Below, in pieces: positions 39,424 to 49,528 of a stretch of DNA of 64,000 nt. A model generated the notes under the pieces. The model saw only the letters and a program-made list of their open reading frames with translations. It did no database searches and had not been told where the DNA came from. How positions within the stretch are numbered: position 1 is the first letter of the stretch; the number at the start of each line of letters is the position of its first letter. Source of the stretch: Sphaerosporella brunnea. Its lineage: Eukaryota > Ascomycota > Pezizomycetes > Pezizales > Pyronemataceae. The translations under genes were made by a program, and so were the position numbers. The stretch is taken from assembly GCA_008704415.1 (NCBI GenBank), contig VXIS01000218.1, positions 1 to 64,000 on the forward strand. Direction: 5' to 3'.

Positions 39424-41578
39424 AATTTTGTAGTGGTGGACCGGGCCGTAGTAATGCCTCCCCGGGGCCCAGCATTTTCAACCCATTCCCCCCCTTGAAG
39501 CCCGCACCGCTCGACCCCACACCACTCTGAATGGCTTACGACGTGTGAAACTCAAAGAAACAATTGCGATCCTCAGTCATACAAAGTGGCTTGTCACATG
39601 AACCACAATGCCACCGGGTTTTGGGTAGGTTTTCTGAACCTCCCTCCCCCCGGTGTTTGAAGCGACACAACCAACACACCCGGCGGCCCTCTTCTAGGTA
39701 CATTGGGAGGTGCCCACAATCAGATGGGCATAGTCTAGCAGCAGGGAGCTCAGTCGCGGCAGTTACACGGCTAGAAGAAGTTACATGGCTTGCTGTAGAG
39801 GAGGTTGTGGAGGCCCGGGTGGTCCGGGGTTGTGCAGAGCCGGCCTTGATGAGCGCCCACGCACAACGCAACCTAAATGCTTTATGAGTGAGCTCCTCAG
39901 CCTCCGCAACATCTGCAAAGATGATTCTTGCGTTGATCAACATGCTCTGTACCGCCCAGAAAAATATAGGCCACCAGGTGCGGAAGGAAATCAGCTCGAT
40001 CTCGTAGTAGCTGCGAAGTTGGTCGGCAATATCCACCCCACCCATATGATGATTATACTCATCAAAGCATGTAGGAATGAGCATTTCCTTCTGGTTCTGT
40101 CCTTTAAAAGCCTCGCGGGCATTCTTTGCGTTCGTGCTTTTTGGGCCAGGTCGAAAGCGAAGGGAAAGAGTCTGGGCGTCTAGGTGGTGAACGGTAGTCA
40201 AAATAGTGACCGGCGCATTGTCTATCCACCGCAGCGCCCCTACGTCCACACCGCAGGTTGAATCCTTGACTACTGCACTTTCAGTTGAGTGGTACGGAAG
40301 CTTAGTGACGTCTTGCTTGGCGAGATAGAGTTGGGCGGGGAATTCTTTAGACTTTGGACGGGCCGTCCCGCAACCGCCGATTCCTAGATCCCGCCGCAAC
40401 CTCGCCAACAAAGGGACCGTACAATAGAAATTGTCTAAATAGGCAGTGAAAAATCTATTCTTTGGGAGCTTCTTTAGAAGGTGGTAAACAACGTTGCCCG
40501 TTGATGTAAGGCCTTCCACAGGGTCCACCGGGTCAGATCCAGCCTGATTAGATGTCGGCAGAAAGTCCCACACGTAGCCATGGTCCGCGAGGCAGTGAAA
40601 CTTAAATCCCTGTTCGATTGGCTTGGACGGCATCTTGTACGTGTCCTGTGACCTGCCTGTGCATCGCATCATAGCTTCGTCAACCGCTACGTTTGTTGAG
40701 GGGACGCGGTATTGCTGTGAACTCTTCCGCAGCTGCTCCAAAATGGGGTCCACCTTCGAATGCCACAACCTTCGTACATGGCCGTGTTCGTCTTCTATTT
40801 CTTTGGGTGCCGTCGGGGATTCGATGTGAAGAAACCGTTTTATTTGTTCAAAACGTGTTAAGCCCATGTAGTGACGGATAGGGTGGTCGGGGTTTTCGTC
40901 GTCGTGCCGCCAGTAGTCCGGGAGTGCTGGGGACCAGTGAACACCCATATAGATGACAATTCCCAGCCAAACTCCCACCTCAACCGCTGTAACAGGTTTC
41001 CAGAGCCTTCCTGGAGGCTTGCCCGCTTCCTTTAGCTCGGCATACTCATTGGTATGTGTCGCGATCGTCTCCAGCAAGGTCGGGGTTAAAAAAAGCCTAA
41101 AGATTCCCTCTGGGCGAATATTCTCAAGACGAGTGAGCGCAGCTGGCAGGGTATTGTATGCACTGTGGGGGGGTGTTTCGGGTACCATGGGCACGAAGGG
41201 GAGCCCACTGCAGCCTTTGGGCGACCGTGGTGCAGCACTTTGTCGTGCTTCGGGGGTGGGCGAGTGAGATTTAGTGATGCGTCGTTTTTTCGCCCGCTGT
41301 TTGCCTTTGGAGGGCCCTGCTGAAGTGGAAGGGCCTGCCTGCACCTCAGGTTCATCTTCCGATATGTGGGGAGGGGCGTAGTTCACTGCTTTCTCTCTTG
41401 GGCGGAGCTTTCGGTCGGACATTCTGGTGACTTCGGGTGCTGTTGCGACCACCAAACACCCGTCCCCACCGGCCTTTTTCACCACCCCCGACAAGATATA
41501 AACTTAAGTTCACTGGCTAGATACACTTTTCAAATGCATAGAAGCCACGTAGGCACAGTTTCCTCGGACTACAAAATT
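39424..41578 (-). mobile_element. piggyBac-type transposon, ends uncertain
   Basis: Encloses the intact transposase gene. AATTTTGTAGT at 39424-39434 is matched in inverted form (ACTACAAAATT) at 41568-41578, the only inverted pair I found close to both sides of the gene. However, neither lies next to a TTAA, the usual piggyBac target, so these may be subterminal repeats or chance. Ends should be treated as approximate. Confidence 0.4.
39536..41494 (-). CDS. piggyBac-like transposase (DDE_Tnp_1_7), intact
   Basis: 652 residues without stops or introns. N-terminus basic and Ser/Pro-rich (KGKQRAKKRRITKSHSP, a likely nuclear signal). The catalytic domain follows: VEVGVWLGIVIYMGVHWSPA, LTRFEQIKRFLHIE, then the three expected aspartates in NVAVDEAMMRCTGR (about residue 270), FFTAYLDNFYCTVPL (about 351) and HHMGGVDIADQLRSYYEI (about 484). 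The C-terminus has the Cys-rich finger of the family: CPSDCGHLP, RRVCWLCRFK and WHCGSCDKPLCM. Such enzymes excise and insert DNA at TTAA by a hairpin-forming DDD mechanism. Length and motif order are normal for the family. It could be active, or a domesticated copy. Confidence 0.93.
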   Translation of the reverse strand: MSGVVKKAGGDGCLVVATAPEVTRMSDRKLRPREKAVNYAPPHISEDEPEVQAGPSTSAGPSKGKQRAKKRRITKSHSPTPEARQSAAPRSPKGCSGLPFVPMVPETPPHSAYNTLPAALTRLENIRPEGIFRLFLTPTLLETIATHTNEYAELKEAGKPPGRLWKPVTAVEVGVWLGIVIYMGVHWSPALPDYWRHDDENPDHPIRHYMGLTRFEQIKRFLHIESPTAPKEIEDEHGHVRRLWHSKVDPILEQLRKSSQQYRVPSTNVAVDEAMMRCTGRSQDTYKMPSKPIEQGFKFHCLADHGYVWDFLPTSNQAGSDPVDPVEGLTSTGNVVYHLLKKLPKNRFFTAYLDNFYCTVPLLARLRRDLGIGGCGTARPKSKEFPAQLYLAKQDVTKLPYHSTESAVVKDSTCGVDVGALRWIDNAPVTILTTVHHLDAQTLSLRFRPGPKSTNAKNAREAFKGQNQKEMLIPTCFDEYNHHMGGVDIADQLRSYYEIELISFRTWWPIFFWAVQSMLINARIIFADVAEAEELTHKAFRLRCAWALIKAGSAQPRTTRASTTSSTASHVTSSSRVTAATELPAARLCPSDCGHLPMYLEEGRRVCWLCRFKHRGEGGSENLPKTRWHCGSCDKPLCMTEDRNCFFEFHTS

Positions 41579-41624
41579 CTCGTTGTTGCGCTATGTCGTG
41601 GGGTGTCGGTTGCGACGCGCGTTT

Positions 41625-41642
41625 CTGGTCCTTATGGACCAG
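41625..41642. other. 7-bp perfect hairpin
   Basis: CTGGTCC TTAT GGACCAG, 130 bp upstream of the piggyBac start codon. Confidence 0.6.
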
Positions 41643-41649
41643 ATTACGG

Positions 41650-43820
41650 TCCAGGGGATATCACCAACGCAGGTTGAAAACAACGGTTGCGACGTTTTTT
41701 GCAGCCCCAGCCGAGGCCCCGAGGCTGGAGCTGCCCGTCAGTCGGCCTGACACCGCACACGCCGATACGCCCGGTCGGAAGGGGCGGCGGGTGATATCCC
41801 CGCACTTTGACAAGACAAGCGAGCACGGGCGACGTGTTGTGACCCAAGAGTCATGCGATGCCTGATATAATTCAAGCCCCAGATCCAGTCTGCTTGGGCA
41901 TCTCTAAACTCGCCTGACAGCCAACAGTGTCATGACGAAAGCGCCCCAATGCTCCAGTCCGTGCTCACTGTTCAAAGGCAGCTGGTAGCGGCTGGCACCT
42001 GGCCATAGCACCTGGCCATAGCACAGCCGTGATCGCTTTGGGTGGTCTTAGCTTTCCAAATCCACCGCCTCACTGTTTGAATAGGCTCACGAGATTGCGC
42101 AACCGGTGGAAGCTCGCATCTTATTTTTACACGGCGCATCTTGTTTATTGGACCCAAGACCTGCTGTCTCAGAGTTGTCACTCGCTTTCCACTCCATATA
42201 GAATCGTCAACATCTCTACCAACGGAGCCCACCGAACTGCGGGTTCCAAGCCGCCTGCACTATACCGCAGCTATTGCGACTAACACACCTACGGCTGATT
42301 CCGATCGCTTCAACGGGGAAGCTGAAGCGCAATGTTACTGACTGCGATTGACATTTCGGGAACAAAAAACAACGCACTATAACCGGCACTGCGTTTTCTC
42401 CGCCTCCACAAGAAAAACCGGGGTATTCAAGGTGAACAGGCGCACTCACATTCCGCGGAGTTTGTCTTTGCCCCCGCTTCCCACCCGGCAGGATCAAGGC
42501 GTTGTGAATATACTGGCTGAACAGTGGAATACGCCTCGAGAAGGACAATCCGCCAACTCATCCACGGAGAACGCCCATTCGGCACCCAAAGTCAAACACC
42601 ACAGCGCCCCAAGTGACGAACGCAGCACCAACCGCAATCCCAGTTACAGACCGGGAGAACGCCGCAGCGCGGCCAGTGGCTGGAGCAAGCCCAGAAGGAC
42701 CGCATTCCTCCCACCAGGCCGGGGTCAACTGTCCAGTGGAAACATCGCCGGTAACTTCAAGGAAATTCCTGCTGCAGGAAGCGTCCAGCAGCTGCAAACA
42801 CCGGATCAGGACTGGCAACGCTTCCTGCCTCCGCGACTATTCCCCTGGTCAATGTGAGAAGATGACGCGCAGGGGTTTGTATTACGAGATTCCAACGGCC
42901 GTCGTGTTGAGAGAGGCGGGGGAGACGAAGCCAGTAATATACAAACGAACCGAACCGAAGAAAGTTGGATATTCGAGAAAATTGACCTGTGGCCGAAACC
43001 TCGTCGGCGAATATGACCGCTGTGTGCGATGCTGTGCGGGGGATATTTACAAGCTTGAGGGGCTTGAGTGCGTGCGCGGTATAGTTACCCATATCCTCTA
43101 CCCACCAGCACACGTTCAAGCCGCAACGGGTACCAGTACCTCTTCAACAGGCACCTGCCGGGCTTCGTTTCGCGTCACGTCACAGCTCGTGATCAGTGCT
43201 TTCCACAGCGGCATGAGTTGGCCATGCAATTTATGAAATGTAGAGGCCTGGCACGTTCGATACCTGATGTGTGTATTGTACCACACGCAGTCTGGTTGAG
43301 CGTGAGGTCGAACTCACATGTGCTGAAAACGTCTGCTACCACTTGCCTGAGAAACATAGCGGTTACCGGGTCACACCTAAACAACCGCATATTTACATCA
43401 ACAGACTGTAACGCGGATCGAGGAAGCGCTTTGATAAGCTCATCAGCGAGCATGAATGCAGTTGATGCGTACAGGTAGATCTTGGAAAGCCACTGCTGAG
43501 CTTTCACCCAGTACTCTTTAGGTTGGATCTGACCCACGTCGCCAGCACAATTGCGATTGGCGGACTCAAGAGCACTGGCGAACAGCAGAAAAGTTGTCGC
43601 TTGCCTGCTCGGGCTTGTTTAGCCAGGATGGGTCGTGTTTGCGGCGGTGGGGGCCTGGTGGGAGGTGTTCATGGTTCAGTAGTTGTTGGTGATCGGAAAG
43701 AAGAGATGGAGAGAATGTAGGAAATGCTGTCAACTTTCATAGCCAACCAAAGAAAAACTGATAAGGTCACCCGGGTGCAAATGCATTGAACAAGGAAAGC
43801 GCCAAGCAATTAAGCAACAT
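41650..43820. other. No firm gene
   Basis: Overlapping frames on both strands (plus 42613-43236 with a TCGRNLVGEYDRCVRCCAGD segment; minus 43193-43537 with FMLADELIKALPRSALQSVD) have acceptable composition but no domain. A 14-bp tandem duplication (CACCTGGCCATAGC) is at 41996-42023. At 42.23 kb a short stretch (GGGTTCCAAGCCGCCTGCAC) resembles the LPNC region of the secreted-protein family. Confidence 0.3.
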
Positions 43821-44273
43821 GTTGACAGTGTTTCGTACGGTCCGTCCAGGACTGCAGACTGGATCGGACCGTCTAGTACGATCCAATCCGGTCCACACTT
43901 CAGGAGGACCACCACGATCTAGTCTGATTCAGTCCACGGGCGCCAGGGACCGGGACGGACTGCGGTGGACTGCAGTTGGCTGGATGCTGAGTATGATTGT
44001 AGGTGTACGTAGCTTGTGATATGTATCATAGTAGAAACCCGCCGGGAGTCCGTTTGCCGCGGTGGACGCTTCTCCATGCCTCACCCCGCCGTGGACCCTT
44101 TTCCACGCCGCCGCTGCGGACCCCTTCTTGACCGGCGAAAAAAATTTGATTCCTTTCGCCACCGGTCGTCATTCTCAACGGGTGTTTCTCAACGTGTGTC
44201 CATAACCCTTAACCACTACCTCCGAAGCTCAAACTTCAACCACAGCACACGCCCTCACCCCGCTTTCTATTCG

Positions 44274-44711
44274 CAGGAGCCAGAGTTCGTCCAGCGGCGG
44301 TCTGCGGACGAATTGGGCCGTGATAGCTTGGAAGTCTTTCAACATGAGGCATCGCTTGATGCGCATGCTGTTCAGGATGTCATCAAATATTGGGCTGCAA
44401 AGGGCACCGAGCCACGCTAGAAGGACCTAGCACGCATGGCTCTTGAGTACCTAACCATACCTGCTATGTCTGCTGAACCGGAGCGCGCCTTCAGCAGTGC
44501 AAAATTGACCATTCCGGATCGCCGGTGCATCTTGAGCGATGACGCTATCAGCGCTCTGCAGTGTTTAAATTGCTGGACGCGCGATGGATTGAAATATTCC
44601 CAATTACAGGAGCTTGATGAAATGCTCGAGGCACTATCGAAAGCGGAACTTGAAAAGAGGAAACAGAACAGCGGAAGACGAGGAGAGCAGGGGACCGGGA
44701 GAGAGGGATAG
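44274..44711 (+). pseudogene. hAT transposase, C-terminal dimerisation region
   Basis: Reads PEFVQRRSADELGRDSLEVF, a VIKYWAAKGTEPR segment, an in-frame TAG (44418-44420), then LARMALEYLTIPAMSAEPER and AFSSAKLTIPDRRC, the hallmark of the hAT dimerisation domain (W..FP.LA.MA..YL.IPA.SA.SER.FS). It finishes with a Lys/Glu-rich helix. BED finger and catalytic residues are absent, consistent with an internal deletion of the parent element. Confidence 0.85.
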
Positions 44712-44772
44712 CGGGATCGCGGGATAACCGGATAGCGGTCTAGCGGGATAGCGGGATAGCGGGATAGCGGCG
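44706..44772 (+). repeat. GCGGGATA tandem repeat, ~8 units
   Basis: Imperfect 8-bp units (GATAGCGG, GATCGCGG, GATAACCG) ending in three near-perfect ones. It lies inside the hAT element just after the transposase remnant. Confidence 0.8.
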
Positions 44773-45093
44773 GTCATGTATTGGTAGAAAATTGGCAACA
44801 GATAGTGTTCTGGTGAACGCCCAAACAACGGTCGACTGCAGTCGCCTGCAGGCGGTCAAGACCGCAGTACCAAAAAGACTGCCAGTCCTGGTCGTTCCTG
44901 AAGACTGGATCGCGGCATGCGATCCAGTCCGGTCCAGAGGGAGGACCGGACCGAACGGACCGTTCGGAACACTGCATGTTGATGGCTGACATATTTCCTG
45001 CCGCAGTGGACCGTGGTCATTTTAGGGATCGCACAATCCCAGCATGCTACCAACACACACACACTTCACCAGCGACGCGGCGTAGTTGTCAAT

Positions 45094-45605
45094 TGTAACC
45101 TTTTCGTGAGCTTATAAGATCCGCTATTTCACAGATGCAAATAAACTCAGAACCGTTTGTGTATCTGACTTGATAAATACCAAGAGAATACTCGCACTCA
45201 GGTCACTGATCAACTCAGTATTTATTGATGATAGTCGATACAATCTGGGCTGCTCGAAAGGCCGTATCGAAAGAAGAGAAAAGAATGAATGTAGGAAAAG
45301 CTCGTAGCTTTTATAGCCAACGATGCTGAGTACATCATGTGATAACAATCTGGTGGCAAATTCGAAACTAAGGAAAGAATGGTCTAGAAGACCTGCAAGT
45401 CTGCCTTGTGGAAACTAGAAGATTCCAAAGTGACGTAGCATCGAAGGGGCTAGAAAGTGCTAGAAACATGGTGACAAAACATAGTAAAGAAAGTAATGGA
45501 AACTCGTAGAATGCTGTTATCATACCATCGTTACTGCCTTATAGTTTTATATCTTAGTAAGGAAATACGTAAGAAAGAAACCATAGTAAGTGTAATAATC
45601 TTACA
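45094..45605 (-). repeat. 3' LTR of the Ty3 element
   Basis: In the sense direction it starts TGTAAGATTATTACAC and ends AAAGGTTACA. It contains a TATA box (CTATAAAAGC; plus 45307-45316) and, about 90 bp later, an AATAAA (plus 45221-45226), giving plausible start and polyadenylation signals and an R region between them. Confidence 0.95.
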
Positions 45606-45620
45606 CTTCCCCTTAAAAAA
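45606..45620 (-). promoter_or_regulatory. Polypurine tract
   Basis: Sense AAGGGGAAG directly before the 3' LTR, preceded by TTTTTT, the usual position and composition of the plus-strand primer in LTR elements. Confidence 0.75.
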
Positions 45621-45632
45621 CAGTTGAAACAG

Positions 45633-47540
45633 TTACTCACGTAAATCAAAAACGGAAGAAGCAATAGATGACATAGGAGAAGAACAGAAAGAATCATCAG
45701 AAGGAAAGAAAAAATCGGGAGGAAGAGTGACTGCGGTGGAGGTGTAGTCCTGGGTCCTCTTCGAAAGGAATTCCTGGATGGAATCAGCGCCAGTGTTGCG
45801 TACATTCTCATCAGGTTCCCAAGAGTTGTTTTCAGGTCCATAATTCTCCCAAGAGATATACCAGTAATCGATACCGTTAATCTTCTTGTGGTCGAGAATC
45901 TCCTTGATGTTGTAGAGAGTGTGGTCGTCTTCTTCTTCGTCATCGTAGCTGGAGGGAGGAGGCGGAATTGTCTTGTCTGAAATTCGCTGGAAGAGCTTGA
46001 GTTTGTCCTGGGCGAAGATGGGATAAACACGCTTGTTCTTGGGGAGTTCAAGTGTGCAGTTGCCTGTATCCTCATCGACTTTTGTGATCCTGTAGGGCCC
46101 TTCCCAAACTTCCATAAGCTTCCTAACCTTGCCCTTCCCTCGAGAACGTCTCTTGTAAAACACCCATTGTCCAACCTGAAGTTGAACCTTAGGATTCCTA
46201 CGCTTGGCAGCAATGCTTGCCTGGCGGTGACGTGCTGCCAGCAATGCATCTCGAGCCACAGCATTGTTGATCTTTTGCTGCTCGAGGTACTCATTGACTG
46301 CAGGGACATTCGAATCGAATTCAACTGGTAAAATGCGAGGGATATGACCAAATTGAACTTCGTGAGGGGTACGCTTGATGGTGGTGGAAGGAGAGTGGTT
46401 GAAGGCGTGCTCAACACGCCAGAGGTGACGAGACCAGTCTGCCTGTTTGTTGTTGGTGAAAATCCGAAGCATTTGAGCGATGGTACGGTTGGCCCGCTCC
46501 ACTTGTCCATTGGTGTTTTGATGGAAAGCGGTGGCCATGAGGAGGTCGGTACCAATCTGCTTGTGGAGTCCTTGCCAGAACTGCGAGGTGAATCGAGGGT
46601 CTCTGTCCGAAACGATTGACTCTGGGAGTCCGTAGCGAGCGTAGTAGTGTTTAATGAAAACATCCGTAACGTCCTTTGCCGAAAATCCGTCCTTTAGGGG
46701 AACCAAAACAAGACCAGAAGAGAAGCGGTCAATGATGACCATGATGTGCTTGAAACCGTCCGAAGAGTTGAATGGACCAAGGAAATCAATAGCAATTGAC
46801 TCCCATGGGCGAAGGGGAATTTCCAAGAGGCGAGCTTCGCCAATTGGCTTGGTGGTGGCATCTTTGTTGCGCTGACACTCAAGGCATTCTCTGCAGAACT
46901 CGTCGATGTCCTGCTTCATCCTAGGCCAGTAAAAACTCTGCCTGCATAGGATGTAGGTCTTCTCGGTGCCTTGATGTCCCACACTCTTGTGACAACTTTG
47001 CATGATGACATGCCGGACTGAGGAGGAGGGATTGTCTCTGGAAAGGACTGCATTGGGGACGTAAACTCGAAGGTTGGAGGTGATGGAGGGGTCATCTAGC
47101 ACAACATATCCTGTGTCATGCCAGTGAAATGGCTTGCGAATGCCATTCTTGACCATGGGATCGTCTTCATATGCCTGCTTGAATGTAGGGAGCATGGCCT
47201 TCCCTATGTGGTTGTCAAGGAAAAATGCGGGTACTCTGTTGCGAGTGTCGTAATGAATGACTTCCTGGGAACGATTTCCTGGTGGGTGTTGAGGTGGTTC
47301 GAACATTTCTGCATCCTCTTTGTCCAGAAGAGGAGTTTCGTCCGAAATCGATGGCTGAATTTTTTGCTGAGTCCCTTCCCCTTCAAAATCCTTGTTGGAA
47401 CCTTGGTCATGCTCTGCCGATTCCTTATCCTTTTTCTCCTGTTCCTTACGAGCCTGAGCTCGAGTTAGAAAGGCCTGGGGATCAGAGGGTATGGGTTCCA
47501 TGGGTGGGGAAATGGGCTCAATGGGCCGCTCTCTCTGGAG
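45633..47540 (-). CDS. Ty3 integrase with C-terminal chromodomain
   Basis: The frame is open from 48299 to 45633, but only the part from about 47540 on looks like the true frame. It contains the integrase zinc finger (MQSCHKSVGHQGTEK, then FCRECLECQRNKD), the catalytic core with Asp in IAIDFLGPF, Asp in ESIVSDRDPRFTSQF and Glu in NGQVERANRTIAQ (last two 35 residues apart, as expected), a basic linker (FYKRRSRGKGKVRKLMEVWE) and a chromodomain: YNIKEILDHKKINGIDYWYI, then SWENYGPENNSWEPDENV. The aromatic positions for methyl-lysine binding (Y, W, and Y in the NYGP loop) are present. Integrase inserts the cDNA; the chromodomain is thought to steer insertion to heterochromatin. This part seems intact. 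Confidence 0.92.
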   Translation of the reverse strand, partial: LQRERPIEPISPPMEPIPSDPQAFLTRAQARKEQEKKDKESAEHDQGSNKDFEGEGTQQKIQPSISDETPLLDKEDAEMFEPPQHPPGNRSQEVIHYDTRNRVPAFFLDNHIGKAMLPTFKQAYEDDPMVKNGIRKPFHWHDTGYVVLDDPSITSNLRVYVPNAVLSRDNPSSSVRHVIMQSCHKSVGHQGTEKTYILCRQSFYWPRMKQDIDEFCRECLECQRNKDATTKPIGEARLLEIPLRPWESIAIDFLGPFNSSDGFKHIMVIIDRFSSGLVLVPLKDGFSAKDVTDVFIKHYYARYGLPESIVSDRDPRFTSQFWQGLHKQIGTDLLMATAFHQNTNGQVERANRTIAQMLRIFTNNKQADWSRHLWRVEHAFNHSPSTTIKRTPHEVQFGHIPRILPVEFDSNVPAVNEYLEQQKINNAVARDALLAARHRQASIAAKRRNPKVQLQVGQWVFYKRRSRGKGKVRKLMEVWEGPYRITKVDEDTGNCTLELPKNKRVYPIFAQDKLKLFQRISDKTIPPPPSSYDDEEEDDHTLYNIKEILDHKKINGIDYWYISWENYGPENNSWEPDENVRNTGADSIQEFLSKRTQDYTSTAVTLPPDFFFPSDDSFCSSPMSSIASSVFDLRE

Positions 47541-47926
47541 TCTGGGTACCAGATGGCGGTGACTGGATGGGTTGGAAATCTGACTATCTTGGTGGGTGGC
47601 AGCTTGGAGGAGCGCACATACTCCACCTGGGTTGGCCTCAGCCTGGCCATAAACCTGTCGATTTCCTCCTTCGATGGGGTCTTTGTCGACCAAGAGGGGG
47701 TTTCTCCTGGGTGCGATGGCGTAGGTTTGGAACTGGCGTGACTTCGTCCTGGATTCGCTGGGGGTTTTCCTGGTTGTTCTGTTGCTGGTCTGGGAGCGTC
47801 CTGGGGGTAGGCGTGGTGGTGAAGGTCTGTACTTGTCTGGGTATATCCTGTTTCCACCAAGGGCCGTCTGGGTGTTGTCTCTCCTGTGGGAATTTCGGGC
47901 GTGGTGCGCCTGATTCTGGAGACCAT
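47465..47926 (-). pseudogene. Linker between RNase H and integrase, third frame
   Basis: A short frame with coding-like content (PSKEEIDRFMARLRPTQVEY, then VRSSKLPPTKIVRFP) overlapping the ends of both neighbouring frames. The real linker seems to pass RNase H frame, this frame, integrase frame, so two shifts lie between about 47750 and 47520. Confidence 0.5.
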
Positions 47927-49461
47927 TGGAGGGCAGGTGCCCTTGAACTATTCGCGTAGGTGATGTAACCATGGTGGACAAGCCACTCATAGTTGCCGAT
48001 GGGGTCTTCATCTGGGTCTGGACATTCTGAATCGGGTCCAAATGAATCGTCCATGTCTGTGTCTTCGTCTGGGGAGTCGTAGAATTCGTCGTCGCTATCG
48101 GATTCAAATTGAGCGTGATACTGAGAGTTTGACTTCCAGGTGCTGAAGGTTTCCATGAATCCTGAGGAATAGTGATATGGGCAGCCGTCTCTGGAGTGGC
48201 AGGCTGTCCAGTGGAGGTTTGGGTCGCACCTCTCATAGCGCGAGGCTCCCTTGGGGCGGAGGCTGGCGGAAGGTTTGTTGTTTGAGGTGGACATCTCATT
48301 TGAGACTTGAAGAGCGTGTGGAAAGTGTGAGGAAAGCTTGTATGTTTCGGTAGAGGTGGTCTGTTGAGGAATGGAGGTTGTGGGGTTGAGGAGACTGTCG
48401 ATGGAGCCGAAATCCTCTGGTTTTAAGTTCTCATGGAGGAACTCATCTGGTGGCGTTATCTCCTTGTCCTCATCCTCATACAGACGTGAAAGTGTGTCTG
48501 CTAATTGATTGCTTTCTCCTGGTGTGTGCTGGATTTGAAAATCGAACATCTGGATGTATTCCAGCCATCTGGCTAGTCTGCCAGTGGTCATGGGTTTCGT
48601 CACAAGGTACTCCAGTGCCTTGTGGTCAGTAATTACCGTAAATGGTATTCCTAATAGCTTTGTTTCGAATGCACCTAGTGCGTCAACTATAGCTAGAAGC
48701 TCCTGGTTGGTGGTGTTGTAATTTTCCTGGGTGGCGGTAAAGCGTCTGCTGTGTATCGCTGCGATTCTAGACTTCGAATCTTCTAGATTCTTGCCATGAC
48801 AAATGAATGCACCCGTCCCCACCCGAGATGCATCTGTCACCAGATACACCTTATCTTCGCCTGACTTGATTCTGTCATATCGAAGCGGTGTGAGGGGTAC
48901 ATGTTTTCGGCAAAGATCCTTGATCTGCCGAAATGCATGGTCATGCAGGGCATCCCATCGCCACTCAGCATTTCCGGTTAATTCCGTGAGTGGTGCTAGG
49001 ATAGTGGAGCTGTGAAAAAGGTGTGGTGCCACATAATTGATTACACCTAAAAAGCTTTGTAGCTGCTTTTTGTTTGTGGGTGTGCGCCAATCCTGTATTT
49101 TCCGAATTCTCTCTGGGTGTGGGTGGATCTCATGACCAGAGATAATGTGTCCTAGGAGGCGTAGCTGGGATGTCATGAACTGACATTTGTCCATCCTGAG
49201 ATAGAACTTCGCTTTTGCAAGCTGCCGAAAAACTTGCTCAAGGTGTCGCATGTGTTCTTCTCGAGTTTCGGAAAAGATAAGGATGTCATCTAGGTACACC
49301 CATACAAATTTTCCGATGAATTCGCCTAAGATAGTGTTCATGCAGCGCATCATGGTTGCAGGAGCATTGCAGTCTCCCTGCAGCATGACCTTAACTTGAA
49401 AAGAGCCGAGGTCATCTGCATTGATGACATTTAATTCTTCCGATGATGGCTCCACTCGCAC
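47638..49461 (-). CDS. Ty3 reverse transcriptase (C-terminal part) and RNase H
   Basis: Starts inside RT after motif A. It carries FQVKVMLQGDCNAPATMMR, the catalytic FVWVYLDDILIFSET (YLDD near residue 55), then LGHIISGHEIHPHPERIRKI. RNase H follows with VYLVTDASRVGTGAF (Asp, about 208), TTNQELLAIVDAL (Glu), FTVITDHKALEYL (Asp, about 275) and HTPGESNQLADTLSRL (Asp). Acidic linker FESDSDDEFYDSPDED follows. The upstream catalytic aspartate (FKSVLDLSNAYHQVRV) is in this frame but before any start codon. This frame is separated from Gag-protease-RT by a single-base shift at about 49543, so it has no own start signal. Confidence 0.92.
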   Translation of the reverse strand: MRVEPSSEELNVINADDLGSFQVKVMLQGDCNAPATMMRCMNTILGEFIGKFVWVYLDDILIFSETREEHMRHLEQVFRQLAKAKFYLRMDKCQFMTSQLRLLGHIISGHEIHPHPERIRKIQDWRTPTNKKQLQSFLGVINYVAPHLFHSSTILAPLTELTGNAEWRWDALHDHAFRQIKDLCRKHVPLTPLRYDRIKSGEDKVYLVTDASRVGTGAFICHGKNLEDSKSRIAAIHSRRFTATQENYNTTNQELLAIVDALGAFETKLLGIPFTVITDHKALEYLVTKPMTTGRLARWLEYIQMFDFQIQHTPGESNQLADTLSRLYEDEDKEITPPDEFLHENLKPEDFGSIDSLLNPTTSIPQQTTSTETYKLSSHFPHALQVSNEMSTSNNKPSASLRPKGASRYERCDPNLHWTACHSRDGCPYHYSSGFMETFSTWKSNSQYHAQFESDSDDEFYDSPDEDTDMDDSFGPDSECPDPDEDPIGNYEWLVHHGYITYANSSRAPALQWSPESGAPRPKFPQERQHPDGPWWKQDIPRQVQTFTTTPTPRTLPDQQQNNQENPQRIQDEVTPVPNLRHRTQEKPPLGRQRPHRRRKSTGLWPG

Positions 49462-49528
49462 CTGGTGATAGGCGTTGGAAAGGTCTAGAACTGACTTGAA
49501 GTTCGCTCTAGCAGCATCCTCTCGGATG

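Larger units (their letters stand above)
43826..44974 (+). mobile_element. Non-autonomous hAT element with perfect 8-bp TSD
   Basis: 1,149 bp. Ends are inverted: CAGTGTTTCGTACGGTCCGT on the left, and the complement of CAGTGTTCCGAACGGTCCGT on the right. It is flanked by CATGTTGA on both sides (43818-43825 and 44975-44982), a perfect 8-bp target duplication. CAGTG termini plus an 8-bp duplication define the hAT superfamily. Only the C-terminal part of a transposase remains inside. The perfect duplication indicates a fairly recent insertion, which must have been mobilised by a transposase from elsewhere. Confidence 0.9.

Noticed and set aside
45124..45348. 74-residue frame in each Ty3 LTR
   Set aside because: Identical in both LTRs only because the LTRs are identical; it covers promoter and polyadenylation signals and has no domain.
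45554..46663. 369-residue minus-strand frame inside the Ty3 element
   Set aside because: Ser/Thr/Arg-rich out-of-frame reading of the integrase; the integrase frame carries all motifs.
47638..48299. N-terminal 220 residues of the integrase frame (MRCPPQTTNL...)
   Set aside because: Out-of-frame reading of the RNase H-linker region, which has the better acidic composition in its own frame.
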